A DNA stretch of 64,000 nt from contig NZ_SLWL01000006.1 in NCBI RefSeq assembly GCF_004342915.1, positions 1-64,000 on the forward strand, written 5' to 3'. This document shows positions 17,591 to 28,593 of this stretch, one piece after another. Numbering within the stretch: the stretch's first letter is position 1; every line of letters begins with the position of its first letter. The stretch is from Camelimonas lactis (GTDB taxonomy: Bacteria; Pseudomonadota; Alphaproteobacteria; Rhizobiales; Beijerinckiaceae). The notes under the pieces are model-generated. The model did no database searches. It was not told where the DNA came from and saw nothing but the letters and a program-made list of their open reading frames with translations. The position numbers and the translations under genes were made by a program.

Positions 17591-17799
17591 GTTGCGCGCC
17601 CACGCCCGACCCACCCACGGGCAGAAGCCCTGTGAACACGGAGCGGCATGTCAGACGTCCGACCTGACAGCATCGTTGCGAGCCGCGCCTGGCCAGGCCA
17701 ATCATCGGGCGCTTACCAGGCGGGCATCCTGAAACCGCGTGACAGGGAACCGATGACGCCGCCCGTTTGGAGCCCCCTCACGCGGTATGGAATGTGCTG

Positions 17800-18513
17800 A
17801 TGCCCAAAGTTCCCATAATCCAGGAGTTCGCCAAGACGCCCGCCAACGACTTCTATGTATTTCAATGGCGCTGGGAAGACCAGACGAACCTCACGATCCA
17901 CACCACAGGCGTCTGGAACCCGATTGGCGCAAGATTGCCGGGTCACAGATATCAGGCTTGGCCGTCGTTCAACGGCGACGGAATTCCTGCTGATCAATTG
18001 GCAAATTCGATAAAATCCTCCGACATAAAACTTGATAATATAGAGCTCATACTTAAATATGGAGGACAAAATACACTGGCAGGCCAATCATATGCCGGAC
18101 AACTCGCTGAAGCGCTTGGTGACTCGTATGGGGTCATCTCCTACTCATCGACTTCCGCTCATCCCATGGACGAAATTCAGGAGGCGCTCAAAGAACTGCC
18201 CGATGCGATCACGGGCGATGCAACCGCTTTGAACAAGATTGCAGAGCTTCCAGGATTGGCCGTACCAAGTGTCTCCCGTCGCGGGAGAGTTAGTATCTCA
18301 CGCTTCAAGGGGGCAAAACGGCTTCACGAAGCCGAAACGAGAAGCATGCAGCCTTACCATGTTCGCGCCGGCAAACGCCCTAATCGTCCGGCGGATGTCG
18401 CAGGCTCCATGCCCAGGGCGGCCGGAAGCGCCGCGGGCGGACGGATCGGCGGGTCGCCTGCAAGAGGCGCCGCCCCGGACGCTGAGGAAATGGCCGAGAT
18501 GCTTGGAGCTTGA
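17800..18513 (+). CDS. orphan hypothetical protein in an AT-richer islet
   Basis: 237 aa from ATG 17800 (the frame is open to a TTG at 17767). I do not recognise the family. Residues about 1-150 look like a compact alpha/beta domain: DFYVFQWRWED, LTIHTTGVWNP, a helix, then LDNIELILKYGG followed by SYAGQLAEALG and GVISYSS. The strand–YGG–xxx–SYAxxLAxxLG pattern recalls a hydrolase-like domain found at the C-termini of some secreted polymorphic toxins, but the usual Cys is not present; this is a weak analogy. The C-terminal 80 residues are basic and low in structure. Base composition around 17990-18090 is far richer in A+T than its neighbours, suggesting transfer. Confidence 0.5.
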   Translation: MPKVPIIQEFAKTPANDFYVFQWRWEDQTNLTIHTTGVWNPIGARLPGHRYQAWPSFNGDGIPADQLANSIKSSDIKLDNIELILKYGGQNTLAGQSYAGQLAEALGDSYGVISYSSTSAHPMDEIQEALKELPDAITGDATALNKIAELPGLAVPSVSRRGRVSISRFKGAKRLHEAETRSMQPYHVRAGKRPNRPADVAGSMPRAAGSAAGGRIGGSPARGAAPDAEEMAEMLGA

Positions 18514-18668
18514 CAGCGGCGGCCAGACGAAGGGAAGGCTCATCCCACGCCCAGGTCACGGCGATCGGGAGCACCTTGCACATCGGCGTCGATCGGAAAT
18601 TGCTCCAGCTTTGCCTGTATTGGGCGACGCCTGACCGACCAGGCAGCCCCGACTGGCCGGAACGCGCC

Positions 18669-19277
18669 CTAACCGTTTTTCCTGTCCGCCTCGATCAGAT
18701 GCCGCACGCCGGCGCGCATGTAATCCCAACCGGTGTAGAGGGTAAGCAGCGCCGCCGCCCACAGCAGCACGATGCCGATGCGGCTGGCCCAGGGCAGCAC
18801 GGCGTCGCCGGCCGGACCGACGATCAGAAAGCCCAGGGCCAGCAGTTGCGCGGCGGTTTTCCATTTGGCCACGGTGGAGACCGGCACGCTGACGCGCAGG
18901 CCGGCCAGGAACTCCCGCAGGCCCGAAACCAGAATCTCGCGCGACAGGATGATGATCGCCGCCCACAGGGACCAGCTGCGGATGTCGCCGCTGGCGGCCA
19001 GCATCAGCAGCGTCGCCGACACCAGCACCTTGTCGGCGATCGGGTCCAGCATGCGGCCGATGGCCGACTGCTGCGACCAGGCGCGGGCCAGATAGCCGTC
19101 GAGGTAATCGGTCACCGCAGCCAGGGCGTAGATGCCCAGCGCCAGCCAGCGCATGGCGAATTCATGCGGCCAGAACAGGCAGGCGGCGACGGCGGGAACC
19201 GCCAGCAACCGCGCATAGGTGAGGATGTTCGGCAGGCTCAGGGCGGTGGAGCGTCTGGTCACGGATATCTGGCTCAT
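18669..19277 (-). CDS. pgsA: CDP-diacylglycerol–glycerol-3-phosphate 3-phosphatidyltransferase
   Basis: 202 aa membrane enzyme that makes phosphatidylglycerophosphate. The CDP-alcohol phosphotransferase signature is complete: D57xxD60G61xxA64R65 x8 G74xxxD78xxxD82 (DYLDGYLARA ... GRMLDPIADK). LPNILTYARL precedes it, as in most PgsA, and several transmembrane helices follow. ATG 19277 fits family length; an ATG at 19292 is also possible. Downstream of uvrC on the same strand, a conserved pairing. Confidence 0.9.
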   Translation of the reverse strand: MSQISVTRRSTALSLPNILTYARLLAVPAVAACLFWPHEFAMRWLALGIYALAAVTDYLDGYLARAWSQQSAIGRMLDPIADKVLVSATLLMLAASGDIRSWSLWAAIIILSREILVSGLREFLAGLRVSVPVSTVAKWKTAAQLLALGFLIVGPAGDAVLPWASRIGIVLLWAAALLTLYTGWDYMRAGVRHLIEADRKNG

Positions 19278-19501
19278 ACTCTGACATTTCATGGACCAGA
19301 AAGCCGGTCCGGCCTGTCGACGGCGCCGCCGGCGCTGGCGGCGACGCCTGTTTACCTGAAGCAGCCGGATTCCGACCCGAATCACGGAAGCGTCACATCT
19401 GGACCCGACGGATCGCCAGACAGGACCATATGCTGGCGCGCCGCCGGCCCGGTCAACCACCCGCGCGCCGCCAGGCCCGACGCGGCCCGACAATACCCCC
19501 A

Positions 19502-21718
19502 TCAACCGGCGCCATCATGAAAAAAAGCGTAAACCGTCCGCGCCGTCGCGGCGTTGACGCCAGGCGTGCGGGCCAGATCGTCCAGCGAGGCGGCGGCGAC
19601 CGCTTTCGCCGTGCCAAAATGCAGCAGCAGGGCGCGCTTGCGGGCCGGCCCGACGCCGGGAATTTCATCGAGGGGGCTGCGCACCAGGTCCTTCTTGCGC
19701 CGCGTCCGGTGCGCGCCAATGGCGAAGCGGTGCGCCTCGTCGCGCAGGCGCTGGACGAAATAGAGCGCCGGATCGCGCGGCGGCAGGCGGAATGGCGGCC
19801 GGCCCTCCATAAAAAACGTCTCACGGCCGGCCTCGCGGTCCATGCCCTTGGCGATGGCGACGAGGGCCACGCCGGCCACGCCCAGTTCGGCAAACACCTG
19901 CTTCGCGGCTTCGTACTGGCCGCGTCCACCGTCGACGAGCACCAGATCAGGCCAGGCGGGCATGGCGGCGTCTCCTTGCGCCTCCACATCATCGTCAGGG
20001 TCAACCGGCGCGCCAGCGTGCGGGAACGCATCATCAGGAAGCGGCGTCTCCGCCGCTTCGGGCCGGTTGGCGATCTGCTGGCGCGGCTCCTCCTTCATCA
20101 GCCGGGCGAAGCGACGGCGCAGCATCTCCTTCATCATGCCGTAGTCATCGCCGGGCTTCAGATCTTCCGAGCGCATGTTGAAGGTGCGGTAATGGGTTTT
20201 GGCGAAGCCGCCGACGCCAGCGACGATCATGCCGCCGACGGCGTTGGTCCCCATGATGTGGGAATTGTCATAGACCTCGATGCGGCGCGGCGGGCGCGGC
20301 AGGCCGAAGGCGGCGGCCAGCGCCTCCATCAGCTGCTGCTGCGAAGCGGTTTCGGCCAGGCGCCGCGACAGCGCCTCATGGGCGTTGCGGGCGGCGTGAT
20401 CGGCCAGGTCGCGCTTCTCGCCGCGACGGGGCGTCGCCAGCTCCACCGCCCGGCCGGTTTTGGCGCTGAGCGCCTCGGCCAGCAGGGCGCGTTCATCGGG
20501 CTCGATGGAGGTCAGGATCAGCCGGGGGCACGGCCGGTCGTCGTAAAACTGGGCGATGAAGGCTTCCAGCACTTCGCCGGGGCTGGTGGAGCGGTCGGCG
20601 CGCGGGAAATAGGCGACGTTGCCCCAGTTCTGGCCGTTACGAAAAAAGAACGCCTGGATGCAGAACTGCCCGGCCTGCTCGGCGAGGCCGAACACATCCG
20701 CCTCCTCCACCGAGCGGGGATTGACCTCCTGGGACGACTGGATGGCCGACAGGGCGGCGAGGCGGTCACGGTAACGCGCCGCCTTCTCGAACTCCAGATT
20801 GTCCGACGCCGCCTGCATGTCCCGCGCCATGCGCTCGCGCACCATGGTGCTGCGGCCGGAGAGGAAGGCCCGCGCCTCCTCCACCAGGGCGTCATACTCC
20901 TGCTGCGGAATCTCGTTGGTGCAGGGGCCGGAGCAGCGCTTGATCTGGAACAGCAGGCAGGGTCGCGTGCGGTTCTCGAAATAGCTGTCCGAACATGAGC
21001 GCAGCAGGAAGGCGCGCTCCAGCGCGTCAAGGGTGCGGGTGACGGCGCCGGCGTTGGCGAACGGCCCGTAATAGTCGCCAGGACGGGTGCGGGCGCCGCG
21101 ATGCTTGACGATCTGCGGGGCGCGGTGGTCACGGGTCAGCAGGATGTAGGGGAAGGATTTGTCGTCGCGCAGCAGCACATTGTAGCGCGGCCGCAACTGC
21201 TTGATGAGGTTGGCCTCCAGCAGCAGCGCCTCGGTTTCGGTGCGGGTGGTGACGAACTCCATGGTGGCGGTGGCGGCGATCATCCGCGCCGTGCGGGCGC
21301 CGCCGTGGCCGACGCCGCGCGTGTAATTGGCCACCCGGTTCTTCAGGTTGCGCGCCTTGCCGACGTAGAGCACCTCGCCGTTGGCGTCGATCATCCGGTA
21401 GACGCCAGGGGAGCCTGGCAGGGTGCGCCAGAATTTGCGGATAACCTCGGCGCCGGCCGCCAGATCGCCGCTCGCTCCGCTCCCGGACGCGCCGGCGGCG
21501 GAGCCAAAATCCAGCTCCATGCCAGAGCCACCCTCGGCGAAGCCAGCGGCCCCCGCCCCCTCCTGACCGGAACCGGCCTGCCCGGGTGGAGCAGGGTAGC
21601 CCTCCGCCGGAGGCGTCCGGGCGTCATCGGGACCCGCGCCAGCAGCGCCCGGCCCCGGCGCGGCGGCGTCGGCCGGCTCGGACCTGTCATTCCCGGAAGG
21701 TGCTGAGGGTGCGTTCAT
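19502..21718 (-). CDS. uvrC: excinuclease ABC subunit C
   Basis: 738 aa nucleotide-excision-repair nuclease. It makes the 3' incision with the GIY-YIG domain (GVY 105-107 ... [12 protein letters not shown] from 118). The UVR domain ([17 protein letters not shown]), the RNase H-like 5'-incision domain ([11 protein letters not shown] ... [10 protein letters not shown]) and the helix-hairpin-helix end ([17 protein letters not shown]) follow. Oddities: about 90 Gly/Ala/Pro-rich residues precede the GIY-YIG domain, and an acidic linker ([20 protein letters not shown]) interrupts the RNase H-like domain. The start ATG has no clear ribosome site, so part of the leader may not be translated. Confidence 0.95.
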   Translation of the reverse strand: MNAPSAPSGNDRSEPADAAAPGPGAAGAGPDDARTPPAEGYPAPPGQAGSGQEGAGAAGFAEGGSGMELDFGSAAGASGSGASGDLAAGAEVIRKFWRTLPGSPGVYRMIDANGEVLYVGKARNLKNRVANYTRGVGHGGARTARMIAATATMEFVTTRTETEALLLEANLIKQLRPRYNVLLRDDKSFPYILLTRDHRAPQIVKHRGARTRPGDYYGPFANAGAVTRTLDALERAFLLRSCSDSYFENRTRPCLLFQIKRCSGPCTNEIPQQEYDALVEEARAFLSGRSTMVRERMARDMQAASDNLEFEKAARYRDRLAALSAIQSSQEVNPRSVEEADVFGLAEQAGQFCIQAFFFRNGQNWGNVAYFPRADRSTSPGEVLEAFIAQFYDDRPCPRLILTSIEPDERALLAEALSAKTGRAVELATPRRGEKRDLADHAARNAHEALSRRLAETASQQQLMEALAAAFGLPRPPRRIEVYDNSHIMGTNAVGGMIVAGVGGFAKTHYRTFNMRSEDLKPGDDYGMMKEMLRRRFARLMKEEPRQQIANRPEAAETPLPDDAFPHAGAPVDPDDDVEAQGDAAMPAWPDLVLVDGGRGQYEAAKQVFAELGVAGVALVAIAKGMDREAGRETFFMEGRPPFRLPPRDPALYFVQRLRDEAHRFAIGAHRTRRKKDLVRSPLDEIPGVGPARKRALLLHFGTAKAVAAASLDDLARTPGVNAATARTVYAFFHDGAG

Positions 21719-21838
21719 GCCATGGATTTAAGCGCGTGAGCGCATAATGCAAACACCGCCGTATGTCGGCGCGCGAAGCGACCGGCGCGCAGGGGCGCGC
21801 CCAACGCGCATGAATACCTGACGTTGCTGAAGTATATC

Positions 21839-21875
21839 ATTGTATAACGCATATACAATTTGCTTATCATAAGCA
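21839..21875 (+). promoter_or_regulatory. two palindromes upstream of mntH (candidate metalloregulator sites)
   Basis: ATTGTATA-ACGCA-TATACAAT (21839-21859) is a perfect 8-bp inverted repeat. It is directly followed by TGCTTA-TCA-TAAGCA (21861-21875), a perfect 6-bp inverted repeat. Both are AT-rich in a GC-rich gap, 130-170 bp before mntH. Control by Mur/Fur or MntR is inferred from the gene, not from a matched consensus. Confidence 0.55.
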
Positions 21876-22006
21876 TTTGCATCTGATACGGATGAGAAAA
21901 TCTGGATATTCCCCATGTCGCCACCCGGCGGCGCGAAGATTTTTCTCTGGCGGCGCGCCGATATTTGCAACGGCAACGCATGACCGCCGCAAGGAATGGA
22001 TGAACC

Positions 22007-23380
22007 ATGCCCCAGGTCCGCCCCCTTCGACCTGCCGGTCCGGCGTCGCGGTTCGCCTGGCTGGACGACGACCAGACGCCCAGCCTTCCCGAGGTTCACG
22101 CCACAGTGGCGGTCAAACCGGTGGAAGCGGCGTGGTTCCGGCGTCTGCTCGCCTTCATGGGGCCGGGCTACATGGTCTCGGTCGGCTACATGGACCCTGG
22201 CAACTGGGCGACGGACCTGCAGGGCGGGGCGGCGTTTGGCTACACGCTGCTGTCGGTGATCATGCTGTCGAACCTGATGGCCATCCTGCTGCAGGCGCTG
22301 GCGGCGCGGCTGGGCGTCGTCACCGGCCGTGATCTGGCCCAGGCCTGCCGCGCCTTTTATCCAAAACCGCTGAACATCCTTCTGTGGGCGACCTGCGAAC
22401 TGGGCATCATTGCCTGCGACCTTGCGGAGGTGATCGGCACGGCCATCGCGCTGCAGCTGCTGTTCGGCGTGCCGCTGGTCTACGGCTCCCTGCTCACCGC
22501 CCTTGACGCCATTCTGCTGCTCTACCTGATGAACCGGGGCTTCCGCTATCTGGAGGCGTTCGTCATCGCCCTGCTGCTGGTCATCGCCACCTGCTTCACG
22601 ATCCAGATCATCGCCGCGCAGCCGCCTGTCCACGCCGTCCTGCGCAGTATGATCACGCCATCGCCAGAGATCATCACCAATCCCGCGGCGCTGTACATCG
22701 CCATCGGCATCATTGGCGCGACGGTGATGCCGCACAATCTCTATCTCCACTCCTCCATCGTCCAGACCCGGAACTTCGCAAAGACCCGCGAAGGCAAGCG
22801 CGACGCCATCCGCTGGGCGGTCACCGATTCGACCATCGCGCTGATGCTGGCGCTGTTCGTGAACGCCGCCATCCTGATCGTGGCGGCGGCCGCCTTCCAC
22901 AACAGCGGTCACCAGGACGTAGCGGAAATCGACCAAGCGTTCCGACTGCTGTCGCCATTACTGGGCCTTGGCGTGGCTTCAACATTGTTCGCTGTCGCGC
23001 TGCTGGCCTCGGGCGTGAATTCAACGGTGACCGCCACGCTCGCCGGCCAGATCGTGATGGAGGGGTTTTTGCGGCTGCGCCTGCCGCCCTGGGCGCGCCG
23101 GCTGATCACCCGCTGCCTCGCCATCGCGCCGGTGGTGGCGGTGATCACGGTTTACGGCAGCGCCGGCATGAACCGGCTGCTGGTGTTCAGCCAGGTCGTG
23201 CTGTCGATCCAGTTGCCGTTCGCCGCCATTCCGCTGGTGCATTTCGTCTCCAGCAGAAAAAGAATGGGCGATTTCGTCATCAGCCGGCCCATGGCCATCC
23301 TGTCCTGGTCAGTGACGGCGGTCATCCTGCTGCTGAACGTCAAGCTGCTTTTCGACACGTTCACGGGCGTTGGCGGCTGA
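22007..23380 (+). CDS. mntH: NRAMP-family Mn2+/H+ symporter
   Basis: 457 aa with 11 predicted transmembrane helices. The metal-binding motifs are intact: D63PGN66 in TM1 ([12 protein letters not shown]) and M241PH243 in TM6 ([13 protein letters not shown]). A polar N-terminal leader of about 45 residues precedes TM1. Imports manganese (and some Fe2+) driven by protons across the inner membrane. Monocistronic; transcribed away from uvrC with paired palindromes in the shared upstream region. Confidence 0.95.
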   Translation: MPQVRPLRPAGPASRFAWLDDDQTPSLPEVHATVAVKPVEAAWFRRLLAFMGPGYMVSVGYMDPGNWATDLQGGAAFGYTLLSVIMLSNLMAILLQALAARLGVVTGRDLAQACRAFYPKPLNILLWATCELGIIACDLAEVIGTAIALQLLFGVPLVYGSLLTALDAILLLYLMNRGFRYLEAFVIALLLVIATCFTIQIIAAQPPVHAVLRSMITPSPEIITNPAALYIAIGIIGATVMPHNLYLHSSIVQTRNFAKTREGKRDAIRWAVTDSTIALMLALFVNAAILIVAAAAFHNSGHQDVAEIDQAFRLLSPLLGLGVASTLFAVALLASGVNSTVTATLAGQIVMEGFLRLRLPPWARRLITRCLAIAPVVAVITVYGSAGMNRLLVFSQVVLSIQLPFAAIPLVHFVSSRKRMGDFVISRPMAILSWSVTAVILLLNVKLLFDTFTGVGG

Positions 23381-23832
23381 GGCGGGGCGGCGGCGGGCCA
23401 GAAACCCTGGCCGCGGGCTCCCCGGCCGCCCCCACCGGTCGGCGCTTCAAAAAGTCGATGAGCGTGATCTAAACGCGACAGCGATAGCGGCCCCGCCGCC
23501 AGCCCGGGCGCCTGGCCGGCAGTTCCCGCCAGCACGCCAGTTCAAACGCCCGGAATCCCGCGCCCTGGAGGCAATCGCGTCACGGCCGCGCCGGCGCCGC
23601 CCAGGGTCAACGGGCGCATCGCCTTGCAAAGGCATGGCTCATCCGGCGCGGACCTTGCAAAGACTCCTGTTGTTCCCGCGCGGCCGCGCTGCTAATAGCC
23701 GCGCCATCAAGAGCAGCGTCCGTTCCGTCGCATCCGCGCCCTGCCGCGCGGGACCGGCGCCGTTCATATCCGGCCTGCCATGGGCCTTCCGGACACCGCC
23801 GTCGCCAGCGCAGGCCCGGACACACAAAGAGA
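23381..23832. other. 452-bp gap between mntH and prs
   Basis: No credible gene. The 9-mer CTTGCAAAG occurs twice about 27 bp apart (near 23630 and 23657). The prs promoter should lie here, but I cannot place it. Confidence 0.4.
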
Positions 23833-24789
<957 letters not shown>

Positions 24790-24807
24790 ACATCCGTGTT
24801 GCATGGT

Positions 24808-24845
24808 CAAAGGCCTGGAACTGGCGCGCCAGCTCCAGGCCTTTG
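24808..24845 (+). terminator. long stem-loop after prs
   Basis: CAAAGGCCTGGA (24808-24819) pairs with TCCAGGCCTTTG (24834-24845), and the enclosed CTGGCGCGCCAG is itself palindromic. There is no T-run, so it may be a rho-dependent or mRNA-stabilising element. The following 100 bp resemble the dispersed intergenic repeats common in Hyphomicrobiales, but no second copy is seen here. Confidence 0.5.
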
Positions 24846-24962
24846 GCGTTACAGAGCGCTTTCCGGCCGGAATCGTCTGGTCGATCTGAATTCGCTCAGG
24901 GCAAAGAAACTGGAGCGGCTTCCGTTCCATGGTTCGCGATCTGGCTTCCCGGGAGAAACAGC

Positions 24963-25673
24963 ATGCTGAACAATGACCGCGCGCTGGTGCTGCTGTCCGG
25001 CGGACAGGATTCGTCCACATGCCTCGCCTGGGCGCTGGCGCGTTTCGCCGAGGTGGAGACCATCGGTTTCGACTATGGCCAGCGCCATGCGGTGGAGCTC
25101 ACCTGCCGCGACGCCATCCGCGCCGGCATGGCGACGCCTTCGGGCGCGCTGACAGGCCGCCTCGGCGATGACCACATGCTGAAGCTGGAGGCGCTGGGCG
25201 CGATTTCAGACACCGCGATGACCCGCGACATCGCCATCGTCGCCAGCGAGAACGGCCTGCCCAACACCTTCGTGCCCGGGCGCAACCTGCTGTTCGTCAC
25301 CTTCGCCGCCGCCCTCGCCTACCGGCGCGGCTGCCGGCACATTGTGCTGGGCGTCTGCGAAACCGATTATTCCGGCTATCCCGACTGCCGCGACGACGCC
25401 ATCAAGGCGATGCAGGTGGCGCTGAACATTGGCATGGAGACGCGCTTCGTCCTGCACACGCCACTGATGTGGCGCGACAAGGCCGCCACGTTCGCCCTGG
25501 CGGAAGATCTGGGCGGGGCGCCGCTGCTCGACCTGATCGTCGAGCACAGTCACACATGCTATGTGGGCGACCGCAGCCAGCGTCACCCTTGGGGTTACGG
25601 CTGCGGCGAATGTCCCGCCTGCCAGTTGCGGGCCGATGGCTGGCGCCGGTTCATGAGCGCCCGCGACGCCTGA
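24963..25673 (+). CDS. queC: 7-cyano-7-deazaguanine synthase
   Basis: 236 aa. Converts 7-carboxy-7-deazaguanine to preQ0 with ammonia and ATP in the queuosine pathway. The PP-loop SGGQDS is at 12-17, [12 protein letters not shown] at about 35, and VPGRNLLF at 104. The zinc site C199...C214xxC217xxC220 is intact. GGGAGA 7 nt before ATG 24963 fixes the start. No other queuosine gene lies in the window. Confidence 0.95.
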   Translation: MLNNDRALVLLSGGQDSSTCLAWALARFAEVETIGFDYGQRHAVELTCRDAIRAGMATPSGALTGRLGDDHMLKLEALGAISDTAMTRDIAIVASENGLPNTFVPGRNLLFVTFAAALAYRRGCRHIVLGVCETDYSGYPDCRDDAIKAMQVALNIGMETRFVLHTPLMWRDKAATFALAEDLGGAPLLDLIVEHSHTCYVGDRSQRHPWGYGCGECPACQLRADGWRRFMSARDA

Positions 25674-25916
25674 CGTCGGCCGCCCTCCCCCGCTCCCGAT
25701 GTTGTGACCCGCGATGGACGCGCGCGGCCGGGCCTTATCGCCGCCACCGACGTTGTTTCCCATGGAGCGGACCAGACCGCGCCGCCAGCCAGGCGCGTGG
25801 CTCCGGTTTTCACTGACGGCGCCATGGACGCAGGGCCGCGGCCGGATCATGCTGGAATTCATTCCGCTGACCGGCGCGCTTTCGCGCCGGGCCCGACCAA
25901 TCATGGGAGATGACGC

Positions 25917-26498
25917 ATGCACGGCCTGACATCATTTGCCGCCGCCATCGGCGCGACCCTTGCAGCCGCCGCCTTGCCGACCGTGGCGCTGGCGGCGGGC
26001 ACGACCGACCGCCAACCGGAAGCAACGGCCATTTTCGTCAATGGCAAGGGCGCCAAAACCGGCGAGGCGCAACTGTTCGAAACGCCGTCTGGCGTGCTGA
26101 TCCATGTGGAGGTGAAGGGCCTGCCGGCTGGCAAATGGGTGGCGTTCCACGCCCATGAGCACGGCGCCTGCAGCCCGGGCGATGGCCACAAGGCCGCCGG
26201 CGGACACTTCAACCCAACCGGCGCCAAACATGGCTATTTCGCCGAGGGCGGTCCCCACGCCGGCGACATGCCGAACCAGCGCGTCGGCTCCGACGGCGTG
26301 CTGCGGGCGGAGGTGTTCGCGCCCATGCTCTCGCTGGGCGGCGCTGGGCGGGCCTCTTCCGACGTAAGCGGCCGCACCCTGATGATCCACGCCAAACCGG
26401 ACGATTATGTCAGCCAGCCGGCCGGCGACGCCGGCGACAGGCTCGCCTGCGCCCCGGTGGTGCGGGCGGGAGCCGGCGGCAAGGGCGGTCACCACTGA
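25917..26498 (+). CDS. sodC: periplasmic Cu/Zn superoxide dismutase
   Basis: 193 aa. The signal peptide is cleaved near ALA/AGTT (residue 27). All metal ligands are present: Cu/Zn His78, His80, bridging His97 (GGHFNP), His105, His114, Asp117 and His158. The structural disulfide pair is C85/C178. Dismutates superoxide in the periplasm. Slight variation from the usual GDLPN: GDMPN here. The C-terminal tail is Gly/His-rich (GKGGHH). GGGAG lies 8 nt before the ATG. Confidence 0.95.
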   Translation: MHGLTSFAAAIGATLAAAALPTVALAAGTTDRQPEATAIFVNGKGAKTGEAQLFETPSGVLIHVEVKGLPAGKWVAFHAHEHGACSPGDGHKAAGGHFNPTGAKHGYFAEGGPHAGDMPNQRVGSDGVLRAEVFAPMLSLGGAGRASSDVSGRTLMIHAKPDDYVSQPAGDAGDRLACAPVVRAGAGGKGGHH

Positions 26499-26696
26499 CA
26501 GGACGCGCCGGCCGGCGCGAAACATGGCGGCGCCTGATCGCGCCGCCCTGATGCCTGGATTGCGTTGCGGGAGCCCCGCCAGCGCCACCGGGCTCCCTGT
26601 CGTCGTCGCCTGCTTCCTTCCTGCTCCTGCTTTCTTGCCGCGTCCTGAAATGGGGCTGATACTGGTCGCAAACAGACAACACGCAGGAGGAAGCCC

Positions 26697-27572
26697 ATGA
26701 CCGACGCCGCGCGCCCGGACGTCATTTTGCTCGTCGACACGCCAGCGCCAAAGGTGCGGCGCCTCACCCTGAACCGCCCGCACAAACGCAACGCCCTCAG
26801 CAATCCGCTGCGCGCCGCCATCCTTGAAGCCCTCGAAGCCGCCGACCGTGACCCGGAGGTGCACGTCACCATTCTGCGCGGCGCCGGCTCCTGCTTCAGC
26901 TCCGGTTACGATCTGTCGGCGGACAACACGCACGGCCAGCCGTTTCACACCGCCGGCGGCGCCGGCCAGTGGCCGCGCCATGTGGTTGACGGCTGGACGC
27001 GCATCTGGGACCTGCAAAAGCCGGTGATCGCGCAGGTTCACGGCTATTGCCTGGCCGGCGGCAGCGAACTCGCGGCCTGCTGCGACCTGGTCTACGTGGC
27101 GGAGGACGCCCAGATCGGCTACCCGCCGACGCGGCTGATGAGCCCGCCCGACAACCAGTTCCACCCCTGGCTGGTCGGCATGCGCCGCGCCATGGAAATG
27201 TATCTGACCGGCGATTCCATCTCCGGGGCCGAGGCGGCGCGCGAGGGCTTCGCCAACCGGGCCTGGCCAGCCGCGGAACTGGAGGCGCGCGTGCTGGAGA
27301 TGGCGCAGCGGGTCGCCCTGACGCCGCCGGAACTGCAGCAGATCAACAAAAGGGCCGTGCATCGCGCCATGGAGCATATGGGCCTGCGCGCCGGCATTCG
27401 CGGCGGCACGGAGTTGCAGGCGCTGGCCATGACCACGGAAGCCAGTCGCGCTTATTTCAGCCGCTTCCACCGCGACGGCGCCAGCGTGTCACGGCTGCTG
27501 AGCGAGCGCGACAGCGCTTTCGGCGACTATCGCGCGCGGGCGGATGCAAAGGCGCCCGGCGAGTCATCCTGA
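26697..27572 (+). CDS. enoyl-CoA hydratase/isomerase family protein
   Basis: 291 aa crotonase-fold protein. LNRPHKRNALSNPL, the oxyanion-hole CFSSGYDLSAD, and VHGYCLAGGSELAACCDLVY are the family blocks. A second-half insertion (YPPTRLMSPPDNQFHPW) separates it from canonical hydratases, so the exact reaction (hydratase, isomerase or hydrolase) is unclear. A perfect GGAGGA site precedes the ATG. Alone between sodC and rplY. Confidence 0.85.
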   Translation: MTDAARPDVILLVDTPAPKVRRLTLNRPHKRNALSNPLRAAILEALEAADRDPEVHVTILRGAGSCFSSGYDLSADNTHGQPFHTAGGAGQWPRHVVDGWTRIWDLQKPVIAQVHGYCLAGGSELAACCDLVYVAEDAQIGYPPTRLMSPPDNQFHPWLVGMRRAMEMYLTGDSISGAEAAREGFANRAWPAAELEARVLEMAQRVALTPPELQQINKRAVHRAMEHMGLRAGIRGGTELQALAMTTEASRAYFSRFHRDGASVSRLLSERDSAFGDYRARADAKAPGESS

Positions 27573-27830
27573 GAACAGGGGGGCCAGCGACCGAGCCCGG
27601 CGCGGGCAGGGCCAGAGAGCGGCGGGACCTTTCCGGCGCGATGGAGGCAAGCGCTGGCCCGGCCCCGGGGGACCCCGCCGCGTGCCCGCCACGGCGGCGC
27701 ATGCAGCGCCAATTCTTGCCAGAACGCTGGTCCGCCGTTATAAGGCCCCTGCCCGTCAGACACCCTTGGAGGCGCGGGCAAGCGCAAGCCGCCGCGAGGC
27801 GGCTATTTGCATTACTGTAAGGATACCTCA

Positions 27831-28439
27831 ATGACCGCCGTCAAGCAGATCAATGCCGAGGCGCGGACCCGGGTCGGCAAGGGGGCCGCTCGTGAACTGC
27901 GTCGTCAGGGCCGTTCGCCCGCCGTCATCTATGGCGCTGGCCAGGACCCGCTGCCGATCTCCATCGAATACGCGCCGCTGCGCATGGCGATTTTCGCCGG
28001 CGGCTTCATGACCACCATCTTCGAGATCACCGTTGGCTCGAAGAAGGAGCGCGTGATTCCGCGTGACTACCAGCTCGACCCGGTGCGCGACACCCCGCTG
28101 CACGTCGACTTCCTGCGCGTGACCCGCGACGCCACCATCGACGTGGACGTTCCGGTCCACTTCATCAACCAGGAAGCTTCGCCTGGCCTGAAGGCCGGCG
28201 GCACGCTGAACATCGTGCGGCACCACGTCAGCCTGACCGTGCGCGCTGACGCCATTCCGGACGCGATCGAGATCGACGTCGCTGGCCTGAATGTCGGCGA
28301 CACGATCCACATCTCGGCCGTCAAGCTGCCGGCCGGCGCCGAGCCGAGCATCCATGACCGCGACTTCACCATCGCCAGCATCGTGGCGCCGACCGTGAGC
28401 CAGGAGCCGGCGGCCGAAGAAGCTGCGCCGGAAGCCTGA
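27831..28439 (+). CDS. rplY: 50S ribosomal protein L25 (Ctc type)
   Basis: 202 aa, the long L25/general-stress-protein Ctc form. The N-terminal 5S-rRNA-binding domain has the typical GKGAARELRRQGRSPAVIYG. The C-terminal TL5-type beta domain contains VDVPVHFINQEASPGLKAGGTLN. The tail is acidic (EEAAPEA). AAGGA lies 8 nt before ATG 27831. Followed by a terminator and then pth, the conserved rplY–pth order. Confidence 0.95.
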   Translation: MTAVKQINAEARTRVGKGAARELRRQGRSPAVIYGAGQDPLPISIEYAPLRMAIFAGGFMTTIFEITVGSKKERVIPRDYQLDPVRDTPLHVDFLRVTRDATIDVDVPVHFINQEASPGLKAGGTLNIVRHHVSLTVRADAIPDAIEIDVAGLNVGDTIHISAVKLPAGAEPSIHDRDFTIASIVAPTVSQEPAAEEAAPEA

Positions 28440-28481
28440 TAAAGGCGACGCGCCCGCAACGGCGGGCGCCACGGAAAATCT

Positions 28482-28510
28482 GGCGGGAGCGGCGACGCCC
28501 CCGCCTTTTT
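28482..28510 (+). terminator. rho-independent terminator after rplY
   Basis: GGCGGG (28482-28487) pairs with CCCGCC (28500-28505), followed by T5. A second GC hairpin (28451-28470) lies just upstream. Some read-through into pth is plausible. Confidence 0.8.
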
Positions 28511-28593
28511 CATGACCGGAGCCCGTCGCGCCCGACCGCAAGGCGGCCGCCGCGCCGGCTCCGGGCCTGTCCGGACACTGAAAGGCGCCGCGC

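Noticed and set aside
24790-24962. Possible preQ1 riboswitch before queC
   Set aside because: The palindrome there does not show the preQ1-I pattern (short stem with an A-rich 3' tail pairing into the loop).
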